DNA from: Lachnospiraceae bacterium
GTDB lineage: Bacteria > Bacillota_A > Clostridia > Lachnospirales > Lachnospiraceae
Reading direction: 5' to 3'
Length of the DNA: 14,746 nucleotides
NCBI GenBank assembly: GCA_024684065.1
Contig: JAIKXO010000148.1
Span: forward strand, 1 to 14,746
Under the pieces are notes generated by a model. The model was not told the origin of the DNA and ran no database searches. It saw only the letters and a program-made list of their open reading frames with translations. The position numbers and the translations under genes are program-made. Positions 10,801-14,746 of this stretch are shown here, piece after piece. The number at the start of each line of letters is the position of its first letter. The stretch's first letter is position 1.

Positions 10801-13800
10801 TCGATCTCCGCCTGAGGCTGCGAAAGCGCCGCCTGATCAATATAAAGATGTGATTTGTCAATCGTAAACTCGACACCGTACTTGCTGCTGTCGCTTGGAA
10901 GCTTATATTCGTCCGGAAGCTTATAGCCGTCCGGCACGGTCTCTATGATCCGGTACTCGCCCCACTCAAGATCCGTATATTCAACATAACCGTTCTTTGC
11001 GGGATCATCCGCATCATAGGTAGTCTGCTTTACTCCGCCCTCTTCCGGTCTGTAAGTGTTAAAGATGTTCCCGGTCTTCTTCTCAAGCGTAAAGGTAACG
11101 TTCGGTATCCCTACCTTCGTCCCGTTTATCTTTTCATATTTGTATAACTTATATCTTCCGTTTAACCGCTCGTTTGTAACAACGTTTGTTCCGTTTCCGG
11201 GAACAGGCTCGTTCGCGGAAAGCTTATGATCCCTGAAGGTCACCGCAACCTGGGCTGCAGTAGTATGATCCCTGTTTATGGTAAAGTAGATCCTGTTGTT
11301 CGGTTTTCCTTTAGCATCTACAGGCAGCTTATAGCCTACAGGCGCCTTGATCTCCAGGAAATAGTACTCGCCATAGCCAAGATCATCCTCAACCGTCCGG
11401 ATCTTTCCCTGTGCATCCGTTGTAAGCTTACCGTAAGGCGTTTTGTCTCTATGAAGGGCTATCGTATCCGTCGCCGCATCATAAAGCATAAATTCAGCGC
11501 CATCAAGCTTCTTCGTTGCATCATCCGCATCCGCCTTTACGAGCTCTGCCTCTCCCCAGTAGAGAGTATTGGGGATATTGCCCAGTTCGATATTCAGCCT
11601 GACGCTCGAAGAGCCGTCTATCTTTTCAGGGATGGTAAATCTGTGCCAGTTGTTCTGATTCGCCGGATCAGGAAGTGCATATTGTGCCGGGGCTGCTGTC
11701 TCAACGAAATAATAATCGCCCCAGGCAAGCTCATCTTCACTGATAATACCGTCGGCTTCGGTCGTATACGTACCGATCGCGCCGTTCTGCCCGACCTTAT
11801 GAAGCTCAAAGGTAACTCCCGCCAGACCGTTGCTGTCAGCGCCTTCGCCCTTCTTTGTAAGCGTCACCGAGCCTTTATCCTTGGTGTTATTGACAACCTG
11901 AATATTGTCAAAGGCTCCCTCTATCTTTCCGGCATTATCAAGCTCAACCCACTCCCCTGCATCCGCCTGGGTTACCGTAAAGGTATATTTGGTGGTATTG
12001 GGTACATATCCGAGAGCCCTTGCCGAATCCTCATCCTCCTCGAAATAGTACATTCCTTCGCCGAGACCCGTTACCTCTACCAGACCTACCTTGGAATGTT
12101 CAAGGGAGGAAGTATATTCGTCGACGGTTTCCCTGACTATCTTTCTTGTTTCGCCTGTCTTCGGAGAATCCTCACCTTCTTCATTATCGCCTGCATAACG
12201 GTACTTATAGAGATAGAATTTTATGCCGCCAAGTCTGTCCGTATTCTCACTGACCTTAATGAACCGTACCTTAGCCTGTACATCCGTATTCTCGAATATG
12301 CGTTCGATCACATAATGGTTTGCAGAACCGTTCTTAAGGGTCGTGCCGGTCTCAGGGGTCTCACTTCCGTAATCCCTGACAGTGAACTGCATATATCCTT
12401 CCTTTACCTCATAGCCCTCCGGAGCCTTCTCTTCATAAATACGATAGGTTCCCGCAGGAAGGTTCTCAACCGTCAGCTTGTTGTTCCTGTCAAATCTGTC
12501 CCCGCCGGAAGCACAGGCAGCCATGACTGTCTTACTTCCGTTGCTCTTACTGAATACATACGCTCCGTTACCGCCGGTAACCTCTACGTATTTTTCATCC
12601 ACTGTCTCTCTGTCCGCATCGGAAATGACCTCTACAAGATAGAATTCCGCGCCCTCTAAACCGTTTGCACCGGTAATAACGTTTCCGTTCTCATCTCTTG
12701 TTTCCGTTCCGTCGACCTTGTAAAGCTCGAGGTCTCCGTAGACCTTGTCATTTGTTACTTTACCAAGGTCAATGGTCTCTGATGCGTTCGCATTGTCCGC
12801 GTTGATCTCGAAAGGCACCTTCTTATCCGCTTCAAGCTTATATCCGTCGCGAGCCTTCGTCTCAAGGAAATAGTAATGGCCCCAGGGAAGATCGCTTACG
12901 GAAACCTTTCCTGTGTTATCGTCGCTAAAGAACTTAAAGAACCTGCCATCATTCTGGGATGTATAAGTCTTGTTCTCATACTTTGTATAAGTACCCTCAT
13001 CACCCGTCCTTGAATACCAGAGCTCAAATTCGGCCCCGGCAAGTTCGTTTGTTTCATCCTCGGCATCGACCTTTGTAAACTCGACGTTACCTGTATCCTC
13101 ATTGTTCGGTATGGTCCTTGTTATTTCGAACCCTTCCTCGTCAACATAGGTTCCGTCAGCAGTAAGGCCGAGCTGGAAGGCGGCCAAACGGACATCGCTT
13201 TCTCCCTCACTCTTCGGTGTTATATATCCCTTCGGAGCCTTCTTTTCTATGAAGTAATAATCGCCCCAGGGAAGTCCGTCGATCGTAACGCTGCCGTCAT
13301 CATTTAAGGTAACGTTGTCAGCCTTATTCTTAATAGTCAGTGTGCCGTTATCCACCTGATATTCTATGGTATTTACCTTTGTATAGCCATCGCTTCCGAA
13401 AGCTCCCGCGATAGCGCCCACGAGCTTCTCAAGCCAGCTCTGGGTTGCCGGTCTTTCCTTATAGTGCAGCTCGAATATCGCTCCATCCAGGGCATTTCCG
13501 GTAATTGCGGCATTATTGTTGTCCGCATCGGCCTTCTTTAACGTCACCTTACCGGTCTTTTCTATATTATTAACAGGAACATAACAGTCCACGGTGTTCT
13601 TTGTGCTGTCCTTTTCTCCATCGATGATGACCTGGTAGAAAGGATCCGCCTCGCGCTCAAAGCCATCGGGAGCCTTCACCTCTACGAAGAAGTATTCTCC
13701 GTATTCAAGACTTCCGAGCTTACTGTCCGTTGAACTGTCGATCTTTCCGTTTCTTACAACCAGCCTGTTGTCGTTTACCTTGACAAGACCCGAATCTGAT

Positions 13801-14746
13801 TCCGGCGTCTGTCCGCTCATCAAAGCTTCCTTCTGGGCCTCAGTAAGATCAGCCTTCTTTCCCCTGTACAGATCAAACTCAGCGCCGTTTATTGAAGCCT
13901 TTGCCTGCGGATCGAACTTCTCAAGCAGTACGTCTCCGGTAACGGGCGTATTTATGATCACGCCGTCCTGTCCTGCCGTATAGCTCCAGGTAAGCTTTGC
14001 ATTGCTGCTTCCGAGACCGATCGTGAAGGTCCTGTTCTGTGTCTTTGTATAGCCTTTCGGTGCTGTTTTTTCTTCTAATGTATACGAACCCCAGGGAAGC
14101 CCGCTGACCTTAAACTGTCCCTTATCCGTAACAAGGTCTTCAGAACCGCCTGTGTTTGCATATACATATTCGGATGCATCGCCGGTTACCCTGACTGCGG
14201 AACCATCCTCCTTCTTAAGCGTAAAGGTCACGTCAAGCGGAACGTTTGCTCCGTAGGTACTGCTCCCCTCCTTTCTGACAAAGAGGGAGCCCTTTACCCT
14301 GTGGTTTCCGACACGGGCACCGTCACTGCCTGCAGTAACAGCGGTTTCTACGCCTGAAGGGATTGTAAGGGTTACATATTTATCCTTTTCATTCTCTGTG
14401 CAATTATCATCACCACCTATAGAAAAATGCAGCTCTTCCTTTGTCCCAAGATATCCTTCCTTGCTGATACCGTTTTCATTAAGCTTCTCCTTCAGGTAAT
14501 AGTCGCCCTTCGGAAGCCCGTAGACATATACCCAGCCAAGGTAGGATCCGTTGGTTTCCTCTGATTTGATCGTATAGCCGCTGCCGTATGGTACATAAGT
14601 ACCGCCCGCGTTTTCCTTATAAAGATCGAACTCTACACCGCCAAGGCCGGTATCATCGCCTGCATCGGCATCGATCTTCTTAAACTTCACGCCGCCCGCA
14701 AAGGAGGAGTTATAAACAGTAAGGCTGTAGGTCGCTTCGGCATTGT
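1863..14746 (-). CDS. Giant multi-domain Cna_B/SpaA-repeat surface protein, sortase-anchored, N-terminus beyond window
   Basis: This is a cell-wall-anchored fibre or adhesin-like protein. The frame is open from the window edge, with no stop codon over 4293 complete codons, so the true start and signal peptide lie outside. The GTG at 14690 is an internal valine codon, not a start: residues upstream of it (TYSLTVYNSSFAGG) read as the end of a preceding domain. Thirty-three complete beta-sandwich domains of 90-155 residues follow head to tail. Each has an N-terminal strand with Lys (e.g. GSVTLTKK), usually a GAxFxLY strand, a Glu in YYFxExxAPxGY, and a C-terminal Asn or Asp. This is the geometry of intramolecular Lys-Asn/Asp isopeptide domains. 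A Pro-rich stalk, PATGD motif, membrane helix and basic tail end the protein. I counted only seven cysteines, so stability should not rest on disulfides. The ligand is unknown: an adhesin, a pilus-like fibre or a polymer-bound scaffold are all possible. Confidence 0.93.
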   Translation of the reverse strand, partial: NAEATYSLTVYNSSFAGGVKFKKIDADAGDDTGLGGVEFDLYKENAGGTYVPYGSGYTIKSEETNGSYLGWVYVYGLPKGDYYLKEKLNENGISKEGYLGTKEELHFSIGGDDNCTENEKDKYVTLTIPSGVETAVTAGSDGARVGNHRVKGSLFVRKEGSSTYGANVPLDVTFTLKKEDGSAVRVTGDASEYVYANTGGSEDLVTDKGQFKVSGLPWGSYTLEEKTAPKGYTKTQNRTFTIGLGSSNAKLTWSYTAGQDGVIINTPVTGDVLLEKFDPQAKASINGAEFDLYRGKKADLTEAQKEALMSGQTPESDSGLVKVNDNRLVVRNGKIDSSTDSKLGSLEYGEYFFVEVKAPDGFEREADPFYQVIIDGEKDSTKNTVDCYVPVNNIEKTGKVTLKKADADNNNAAITGNALDGAIFELHYKERPATQSWLEKLVGAIAGAFGSDGYTKVNTIEYQVDNGTLTIKNKADNVTLNDDGSVTIDGLPWGDYYFIEKKAPKGYITPKSEGESDVRLAAFQLGLTADGTYVDEEGFEITRTIPNNEDTGNVEFTKVDAEDETNELAGAEFELWYSRTGDEGTYTKYENKTYTSQNDGRFFKFFSDDNTGKVSVSDLPWGHYYFLETKARDGYKLEADKKVPFEINADNANASETIDLGKVTNDKVYGDLELYKVDGTETRDENGNVITGANGLEGAEFYLVEVISDADRETVDEKYVEVTGGNGAYVFSKSNGSKTVMAACASGGDRFDRNNKLTVENLPAGTYRIYEEKAPEGYEVKEGYMQFTVRDYGSETPETGTTLKNGSANHYVIERIFENTDVQAKVRFIKVSENTDRLGGIKFYLYKYRYAGDNEEGEDSPKTGETRKIVRETVDEYTSSLEHSKVGLVEVTGLGEGMYYFEEDEDSARALGYVPNTTKYTFTVTQADAGEWVELDNAGKIEGAFDNIQVVNNTKDKGSVTLTKKGEGADSNGLAGVTFELHKVGQNGAIGTYTTEADGIISEDELAWGDYYFVETAAPAQYALPDPANQNNWHRFTIPEKIDGSSSVRLNIELGNIPNTLYWGEAELVKADADDATKKLDGAEFMLYDAATDTIALHRDKTPYGKLTTDAQGKIRTVEDDLGYGEYYFLEIKAPVGYKLPVDAKGKPNNRIYFTINRDHTTAAQVAVTFRDHKLSANEPVPGNGTNVVTNERLNGRYKLYKYEKINGTKVGIPNVTFTLEKKTGNIFNTYRPEEGGVKQTTYDADDPAKNGYVEYTDLEWGEYRIIETVPDGYKLPDEYKLPSDSSKYGVEFTIDKSHLYIDQAALSQPQAEIENERGKGKIRLIKVEKNSTGSRGELGATFELWRYVDDTGANDIKIGSYTVPSQGSSKGELLIENENLIWGEKYYFAETAVDDGYAKIDEHTGTSTFIREGNKDPEEMPQARPNITEGHRTPLITLEPASANNNTVQIVRIENRKLTKQDVELSKIADDNDSTPLSGAVFNLYRIERDGQGTITSSELIYAVNNGDGDYTFAGTSAGDGLTADLSVGAEGARTGKLLVKDLPEGRYQFDEITAPGGYKIKTSNTNFEIVYYDASEKNPDVNDDIVAYNSKISADVSFIKYAEAENGTQTQLGGVKFELWKIAENGDVCIDRAVYSVSGSGTDNEATVGSVSYSGLGTGRYYFKEVETPRNAYALGGPYYFHIDAGDDGKVVGLDYNHIDSSRNWERIPETDTANYDKVVNTPSSNGSVTIVKYESINGVGTEVPIKDVEFELYRVKQGDEAEDVFIGSFKTDAEGKIEKTDLEWGEYYFVEKSVPKDKNGNDLYVISEGSKRIAFKLGVDSNPMVKELEAYNDRKYGTVSVHKKGKSDKSLKGAEFKLYKGSVDDANYIATLTTGDDGWASYNDQTEENGLRWGEKYILVETKAPAGYVNAGTTKEFTVSKDKIVFTYDVVNTLIQGKVRLHKKDSKTKAGIPNVEFALYSYTLDEDGNYVYDENNDRLSARVTGYTYKTDSEGWLCQISGTESTKEIGPLDYGKYFFREIDATEAYVLLDHDVDFAITQDQLTVELEAENDHKLGNVQLHKTGDDGTALNGARFKLYRNSDAETLGEMWQLLIRGEYDITPDGYYETGYTYSTDNEGNKVYVGDGYLRINGLPTGGYTLEEIKAPDGYKLNDGEEANRYSFNITYSTLNAVVEIDEVVNPQLKGSVRLLKKDKDTKELIPDGAAFKLYQVVEDDPEPHDVSSDYQNVSAYYNADKDAFVTSEGKIEIMNALEWGTYYFEETEALEGYVFDENNKPRTAEFTVDASKVSPTVTVQERIVENEKIKGYVSLKKEFSAVDEDLNSLADADLSGIQFKISRQTGENTWEDLKDAQGQTRLFETDSEGKIPATDIGPLEYGTYVFEEVSITGTAAETAGYELNTTPSDPFTIESVNTVETAYEVTFLNYAISGSAHVDKTDEAGEKIPGIDFKLYLLSDEENENAVAYKTVTSTEDGVDFTDIPKGDYYFTEDAQTAEALGYEADATHYYFTISEQGEEAKVYKKDAQGELKELENQTIINTEIRLGKIALEKYIETETAAKYADITQARFELREWDTDELIYDDDELLKHVDENKRRITVEVEKGSYYFKEISPVPGYAIVGDGKTKRITVGTGNIAESVRVPLTASLTNDKIKIFFSKRDPDNHNITAQGGIMRLYGPYDSASGYTLAESDLLKSWDISAADVELRISDDASDTVGFTQGFVAGKSYVLHEANAPEGYSVTRDVVFTVNNDGSVSLSDNNTAGTDDEPGNAGLDVYNNKYLIIIMKDPPTEITISKRKMADDEASQELIGDGIGGELAILKYDDAIGNDVAGYLNGKTLNDDEIKPLIIESFAIDGLEHTITNKLTTGTDHKYILWEVSAPAGYYMADPVVFYLDGNGKIQLDGTGRTDPHIEGLGKTKLTMFDRPIEYKISKMLVGTGEFVEGATLKIYKDSGAGTGDRYGNPVYTFVTTGKEDVIPAGTLIAGASYKIVESEAPEGYIAYGNGENINGEPVIGSFTVKLFDSAITQTDGVIVPQGTTVYNDILKVLVSKQTLSAHAELKGAELEVTDENGNNILYDEESVVSDTKPALLIGVDIKTLSSESLDIIASTVSPQGVSRIYGAKLERGNTYTVCEVKVPGGYDTAEDVSFTVDAAGIIRLNGSETDRLTLIDPELEAAFDKLSLEGDDPATAQRLEGARLQLVYNDEVVAEWTSGDKPVILTEAQADENGLIQAGSVTYRKLGTGENDVLKEGFKLVTGDYVLREKEEPEGYHKAKDVPFKLESGDVRSTLNSRIIKMTDYKTGETYLEVRKAWIVPEDENDFEYPSEIYIDVRRSTTGGESEDYGTYTVKRAELRAKAKTNEPILQLTGLEKYNEAGKTYTYSAAERLPEDYTGEYTCTQGTSDTSGVIELINTLNHWPNTELSVLKRWELYRRFENDGKVDGTLNTDLIEEVTINLRRTTNAERDPENDEIVAVKKIEKKDYDEFAEFGFKFTEATQGKDEGKKLPKYDTDTRKKYDYYVTEESSENFDSKVTEPAAGTIYDTIVTNTPHYTPVNIRGEKKWSMVPANEETRLPRLRIDLYRDGKPFKSVTTGPEENWKFEFDNLDRLNTVKDENGRSQSTLYKYSLKEFNALTGREISEEGRFTADIPDISNVTADLFTSDVDVTITNTWNNEYIDLGGNKFWAGRFIDSDGIERDLFTDMRDRPTVYIDLYKAETDESGQPVRDADGKLKLTPATYENGDARSAVINYYQSSYIFKGLPKYDMSGSTSVPITYVVKERPVDGYMSSPADGYAVVFTADGVAYVPVVSSGTAAVSSPVSNANFRNTPTMLRISKIDATTRTELPGAVLRLIRVRTGDVIETWVSGTQSHYIEALTAGEEYRLEEVSAPDGYYAADPVTFTLNSDGVTQAVTMEDDPIIGDVRLEKRDADDRTLLSGAVFELRRLNGTIVNVVPVDVVNGVYTYTASVTTGSRTRLIAPAGGLTVTDLPYGTYYFTEVIAPRGYELNTRPEIFSVSEATASRPEVLRTSRDYRYSSVTFLDRKKTGSVELYKASGDSSNFEASLAGAVFGLYSATPRRTTAAIASSIYADAFYEYGTYVTDRYGRIRVDGLPWDRYYFIELEAPDGYVTNVDIDGSPIVYTFEVNADTVDYAPVQVVNGGYSILDYREGITPPPLPPITRVPIVPPPTPIVLGERLTPTPVVRAATPVPTRTATPVPTQAGVLGERRVKNESPIQGVLGVRSAPEQGVLGERVGPATGDAANIALWLIILLASIGAIIAVFVQSSKRKKAK
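1866..1997 (-). other. C-terminal cell-wall sorting signal (VLGER + PATGD, TM helix, basic tail)
   Basis: The protein ends with VLGERVGPATGD (1997-1962), a 23-residue hydrophobic segment (1961-1893) and the tail QSSKRKKAK (1892-1866). This is the three-part architecture of a sortase substrate. The pentapeptide is GPATG rather than LPxTG, so the Leu position is Gly. The Pro, Thr, Gly and the following Asp are kept. Related VLGxR...TGD endings are, from memory, common in Lachnospiraceae surface proteins. No sortase gene is in the window. Confidence 0.85.
1998..2231 (-). repeat. Pro/Thr-rich wall-spanning stalk with VLGER-like repeats
   Basis: This stretch links the last folded domain to the sorting signal. 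It starts with a Pro run (TPPPLPP) and continues with TPTP, ATPVPT and TATPVPT units. VLGER (2154-2168), VLGER (2061-2075) and VLGVR (2016-2030) lie within it, and a fourth copy, VLGER (1983-1997), sits just before PATGD. Low-complexity Pro/Thr segments of this kind usually cross the peptidoglycan. Repetition of the pre-motif VLGER is unexplained. Confidence 0.85.
2232..3254 (-). repeat. Membrane-proximal SpaA-like domains 31-33 (Asp acceptor)
   Basis: Domain 31 spans 3254-2985, domain 32 2984-2610 and domain 33 2609-2232. Domain 31 is the shortest at 90 residues. It has Lys in LRISKIDA, Glu in RLEEVSAPDGYY and Asp in VTMEDDP. Domain 32 has Lys in VRLEKRDAD, Glu in YYFTEVIAPRGY and Asp in VTFLDRK. 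Domain 33 has Lys in VELYKASG, Glu in YYFIELEAPDGY and Asp in SILDYREG. All three therefore predict Lys-Asp rather than Lys-Asn bonds. Domain 32 resembles domains 6 and 12 in its NGVYTY insert. Confidence 0.85.
3255..4835 (-). repeat. Four classical Cna_B domains (27-30) inside the SpaA array
   Basis: Domain 27 spans 4835-4491, domain 28 4490-4080, domain 29 4079-3720 and domain 30 3719-3255. They differ from their neighbours: strand one reads VRKAW, VLKRW, GEKKW or GNKFW, as in collagen-adhesin B repeats. They also carry IYIDVRR or IDLYRDGK strands and LPKYD before the Glu strand (YSAAE, YYVTEE, YSLKE, YVVKE). Each ends with an Asn in INTLN, TNTP, TNTW or RNTP. Lys, Glu and Asn are therefore complete in all four. 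Classical Cna_B repeats typically act as stalks that present a binding domain. Confidence 0.85.
4836..6785 (-). repeat. SpaA-like domains 22-26, divergent subfamily, mostly Asp acceptor
   Basis: Domain boundaries are 22: 6785-6375; 23: 6374-5961; 24: 5960-5607; 25: 5606-5220; 26: 5219-4836. They lack the LPWG/YYF signature. Several instead share GYxxAxDVxFTVxxxG after the Glu strand, for example GYSVTRDVVFTVNNDG and GYDTAEDVSFTVDAAG. The C-terminal acceptor is Asp in 22 (MKDPP), 23 (MFDRP), 25 (LIDPE) and 26 (MTDYK), but Asn in 24 (VYNDI). Lys is present in each first strand (FFSKRD, TISKRK, KISKML, LVSKQT, AFDKLS). Domain 31 belongs to the same subfamily. Confidence 0.8.
6786..8570 (-). repeat. 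SpaA-like domains 17-21 (Asn acceptor)
   Basis: Domain boundaries are 17: 8570-8187; 18: 8186-7824; 19: 7823-7455; 20: 7454-7116; 21: 7115-6786. Each has Lys near its start (VQLHKTG, VRLLKKD, VSLKKEF, AHVDKTD, IALEKYI). Glu stands in LEEIKAPDGY, FEETEALEGY, FEEVSITG, FTEDAQTAEALGY and FKEISPVPGY. Asn ends each one (VVNPQL, VENEKI, FLNYAI, IINTEI, LTNDKI). The APxGY motif is lost in 18 to 21. Domain 20 resembles domain 7, and domain 19 shares IGPLEYG with IGPLDYG of domain 16. Confidence 0.82.
8571..10787 (-). repeat. SpaA-like domains 11-16 (second copy of a putative six-domain block)
   Basis: Domain boundaries are 11: 10787-10368; 12: 10367-9963; 13: 9962-9567; 14: 9566-9231; 15: 9230-8931; 16: 8930-8571. 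All six have the Lys/Glu/Asn triad: Lys in LIKVE, LSKIA, FIKYA, IVKYE, VHKKG, LHKKD; Glu in FAETA, FDEIT, FKEVE, FVEKS, LVETK, FREID; Asn in IENRK, AYNSK, VVNTP, AYNDR, VVNTL, AENDH. In order they match features of domains 5-10, which suggests a block duplication. Confidence 0.82.
10788..13097 (-). repeat. SpaA-like domains 5-10 (first copy of a putative six-domain block)
   Basis: Domain boundaries are 5: 13097-12744; 6: 12743-12282; 7: 12281-11880; 8: 11879-11562; 9: 11561-11163; 10: 11162-10788. Lys stands in FTKVD, LYKVD, FIKVS, LTKKG, LVKAD, LYKYE; Glu in FLETK, YEEKA, FEEDE, FVETA, FLEIK, IIETV; Asn in VTNDK, FENTD, VNNTK, IPNTL, VTNER, IENER. Domain 6 is long (154 residues) through an inserted stretch around 12500-12560. 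Domain 7 lacks LPWG and APxGY and has GLGEGMYYF and ALGY instead. Confidence 0.82.
13098..14690 (-). repeat. SpaA-like domains 1-4 (outermost complete domains in view)
   Basis: Domain boundaries are 1: 14690-14301; 2: 14300-13941; 3: 13940-13560; 4: 13559-13098. Lys stands in FKKIDAD, FVRKEG, LEKFDP and LKKADAD; Glu in YLKEKL, LEEKTAPKGY, FVEVKAPDGF and FIEKKAPKGY; Asn in GNHRV, IINTPV, VNNIE and PNNED. Domains 2 and 4 carry the LPWG turn. Domain 4 (154 residues) holds a hydrophobic helical insert at 13392-13439. Confidence 0.82.
14691..14746 (-). repeat. C-terminal tail of a further domain cut by the window edge
   Basis: The frame continues upstream of domain 1 as TYSLTVYNSSFAGG. The VYN (Asn codon at 14711-14709) and the following strand match the closing strand of the other Asn-type domains. 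The protein thus has at least 34 such domains, and its N-terminal head is outside the window. Confidence 0.6.

Noticed and set aside
12150..12167. SPKTGE inside domain 7, similar to an LPxTG sorting motif
   Set aside because: It lies in a loop of a folded domain with no membrane helix or basic tail after it, and the protein continues for more than 3400 residues.
11226..12659. 477-codon open frame on the plus strand
   Set aside because: It lies antisense and in exact codon-to-codon register with the giant gene. In that register its stops would need TTA, CTA or TCA codons in the giant gene, which are rare here. The translation shows no recognisable domain, and the minus-strand frame is clearly real.
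14688..14690. GTG as a possible start codon of the giant protein
   Set aside because: The frame stays open to the window edge, and the upstream residues read as the last strand of another domain. The GTG has no start-like context and sits at a domain junction.
1863..14746. Possible DNA-level tandem repeats or recombination-prone array
   Set aside because: Domains vary from 90 to 155 residues and I see no long identical nucleotide stretches between them, only short matches around the LPWG codons. The repeat is at protein level and old.

Overview
This window reads as a chromosomal segment of a Gram-positive anaerobe of the class Clostridia, most plausibly Lachnospiraceae. The reasons are the secG-rnr gene pair, a SecG of clostridial type (SYWGKNKGRSMEG motif), moderate GC content, and a sortase-type surface protein ending in VLGER / PATGD motifs. 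The family assignment is an inference. All three genes lie on the minus strand and are transcribed toward position 1.

Positions 14746 to 1863 (about 87% of the window) form one uninterrupted reading frame that is already open at the window edge. The 4293 complete codons seen here are only the C-terminal part of a giant surface protein. I can cut it by eye into 33 complete prealbumin-like domains of the Cna_B/SpaA superfamily, plus the tail of one more at the edge. These are followed by a Pro/Thr-rich stalk with four VLGER-like repeats, a PATGD sorting motif, a membrane helix and a basic tail. The order from outside to membrane is 21 SpaA-like domains with an Asn isopeptide acceptor, 5 SpaA-like domains mostly with Asp, 4 classical Cna_B domains with Asn, and 3 SpaA-like domains with Asp. 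Every domain keeps the Lys, Glu and Asn/Asp expected for a self-forming intramolecular isopeptide bond. Domains 5-10 and 11-16 also look like two diverged copies of one six-domain block.

Positions 1862-1610 are intergenic. They hold a strong hairpin terminator for the giant gene, a sigma-A-like extended -10 promoter for the downstream genes, and a weak hairpin plus T-run in the secG leader. secG (1609-1370) encodes the small SecYEG translocase subunit. A rho-independent terminator fills most of the 83-nt gap between secG and rnr, which starts at 1286 and runs off the window at position 1. rnr encodes ribonuclease R and its catalytic aspartates are visible.

secG and rnr are housekeeping genes of a common clostridial neighbourhood. 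The giant surface-protein gene is an accessory neighbour with its own terminator, and nothing in the sequence ties its function to theirs. No sortase, pilin partner, mobile element, CRISPR array or RNA gene is visible.
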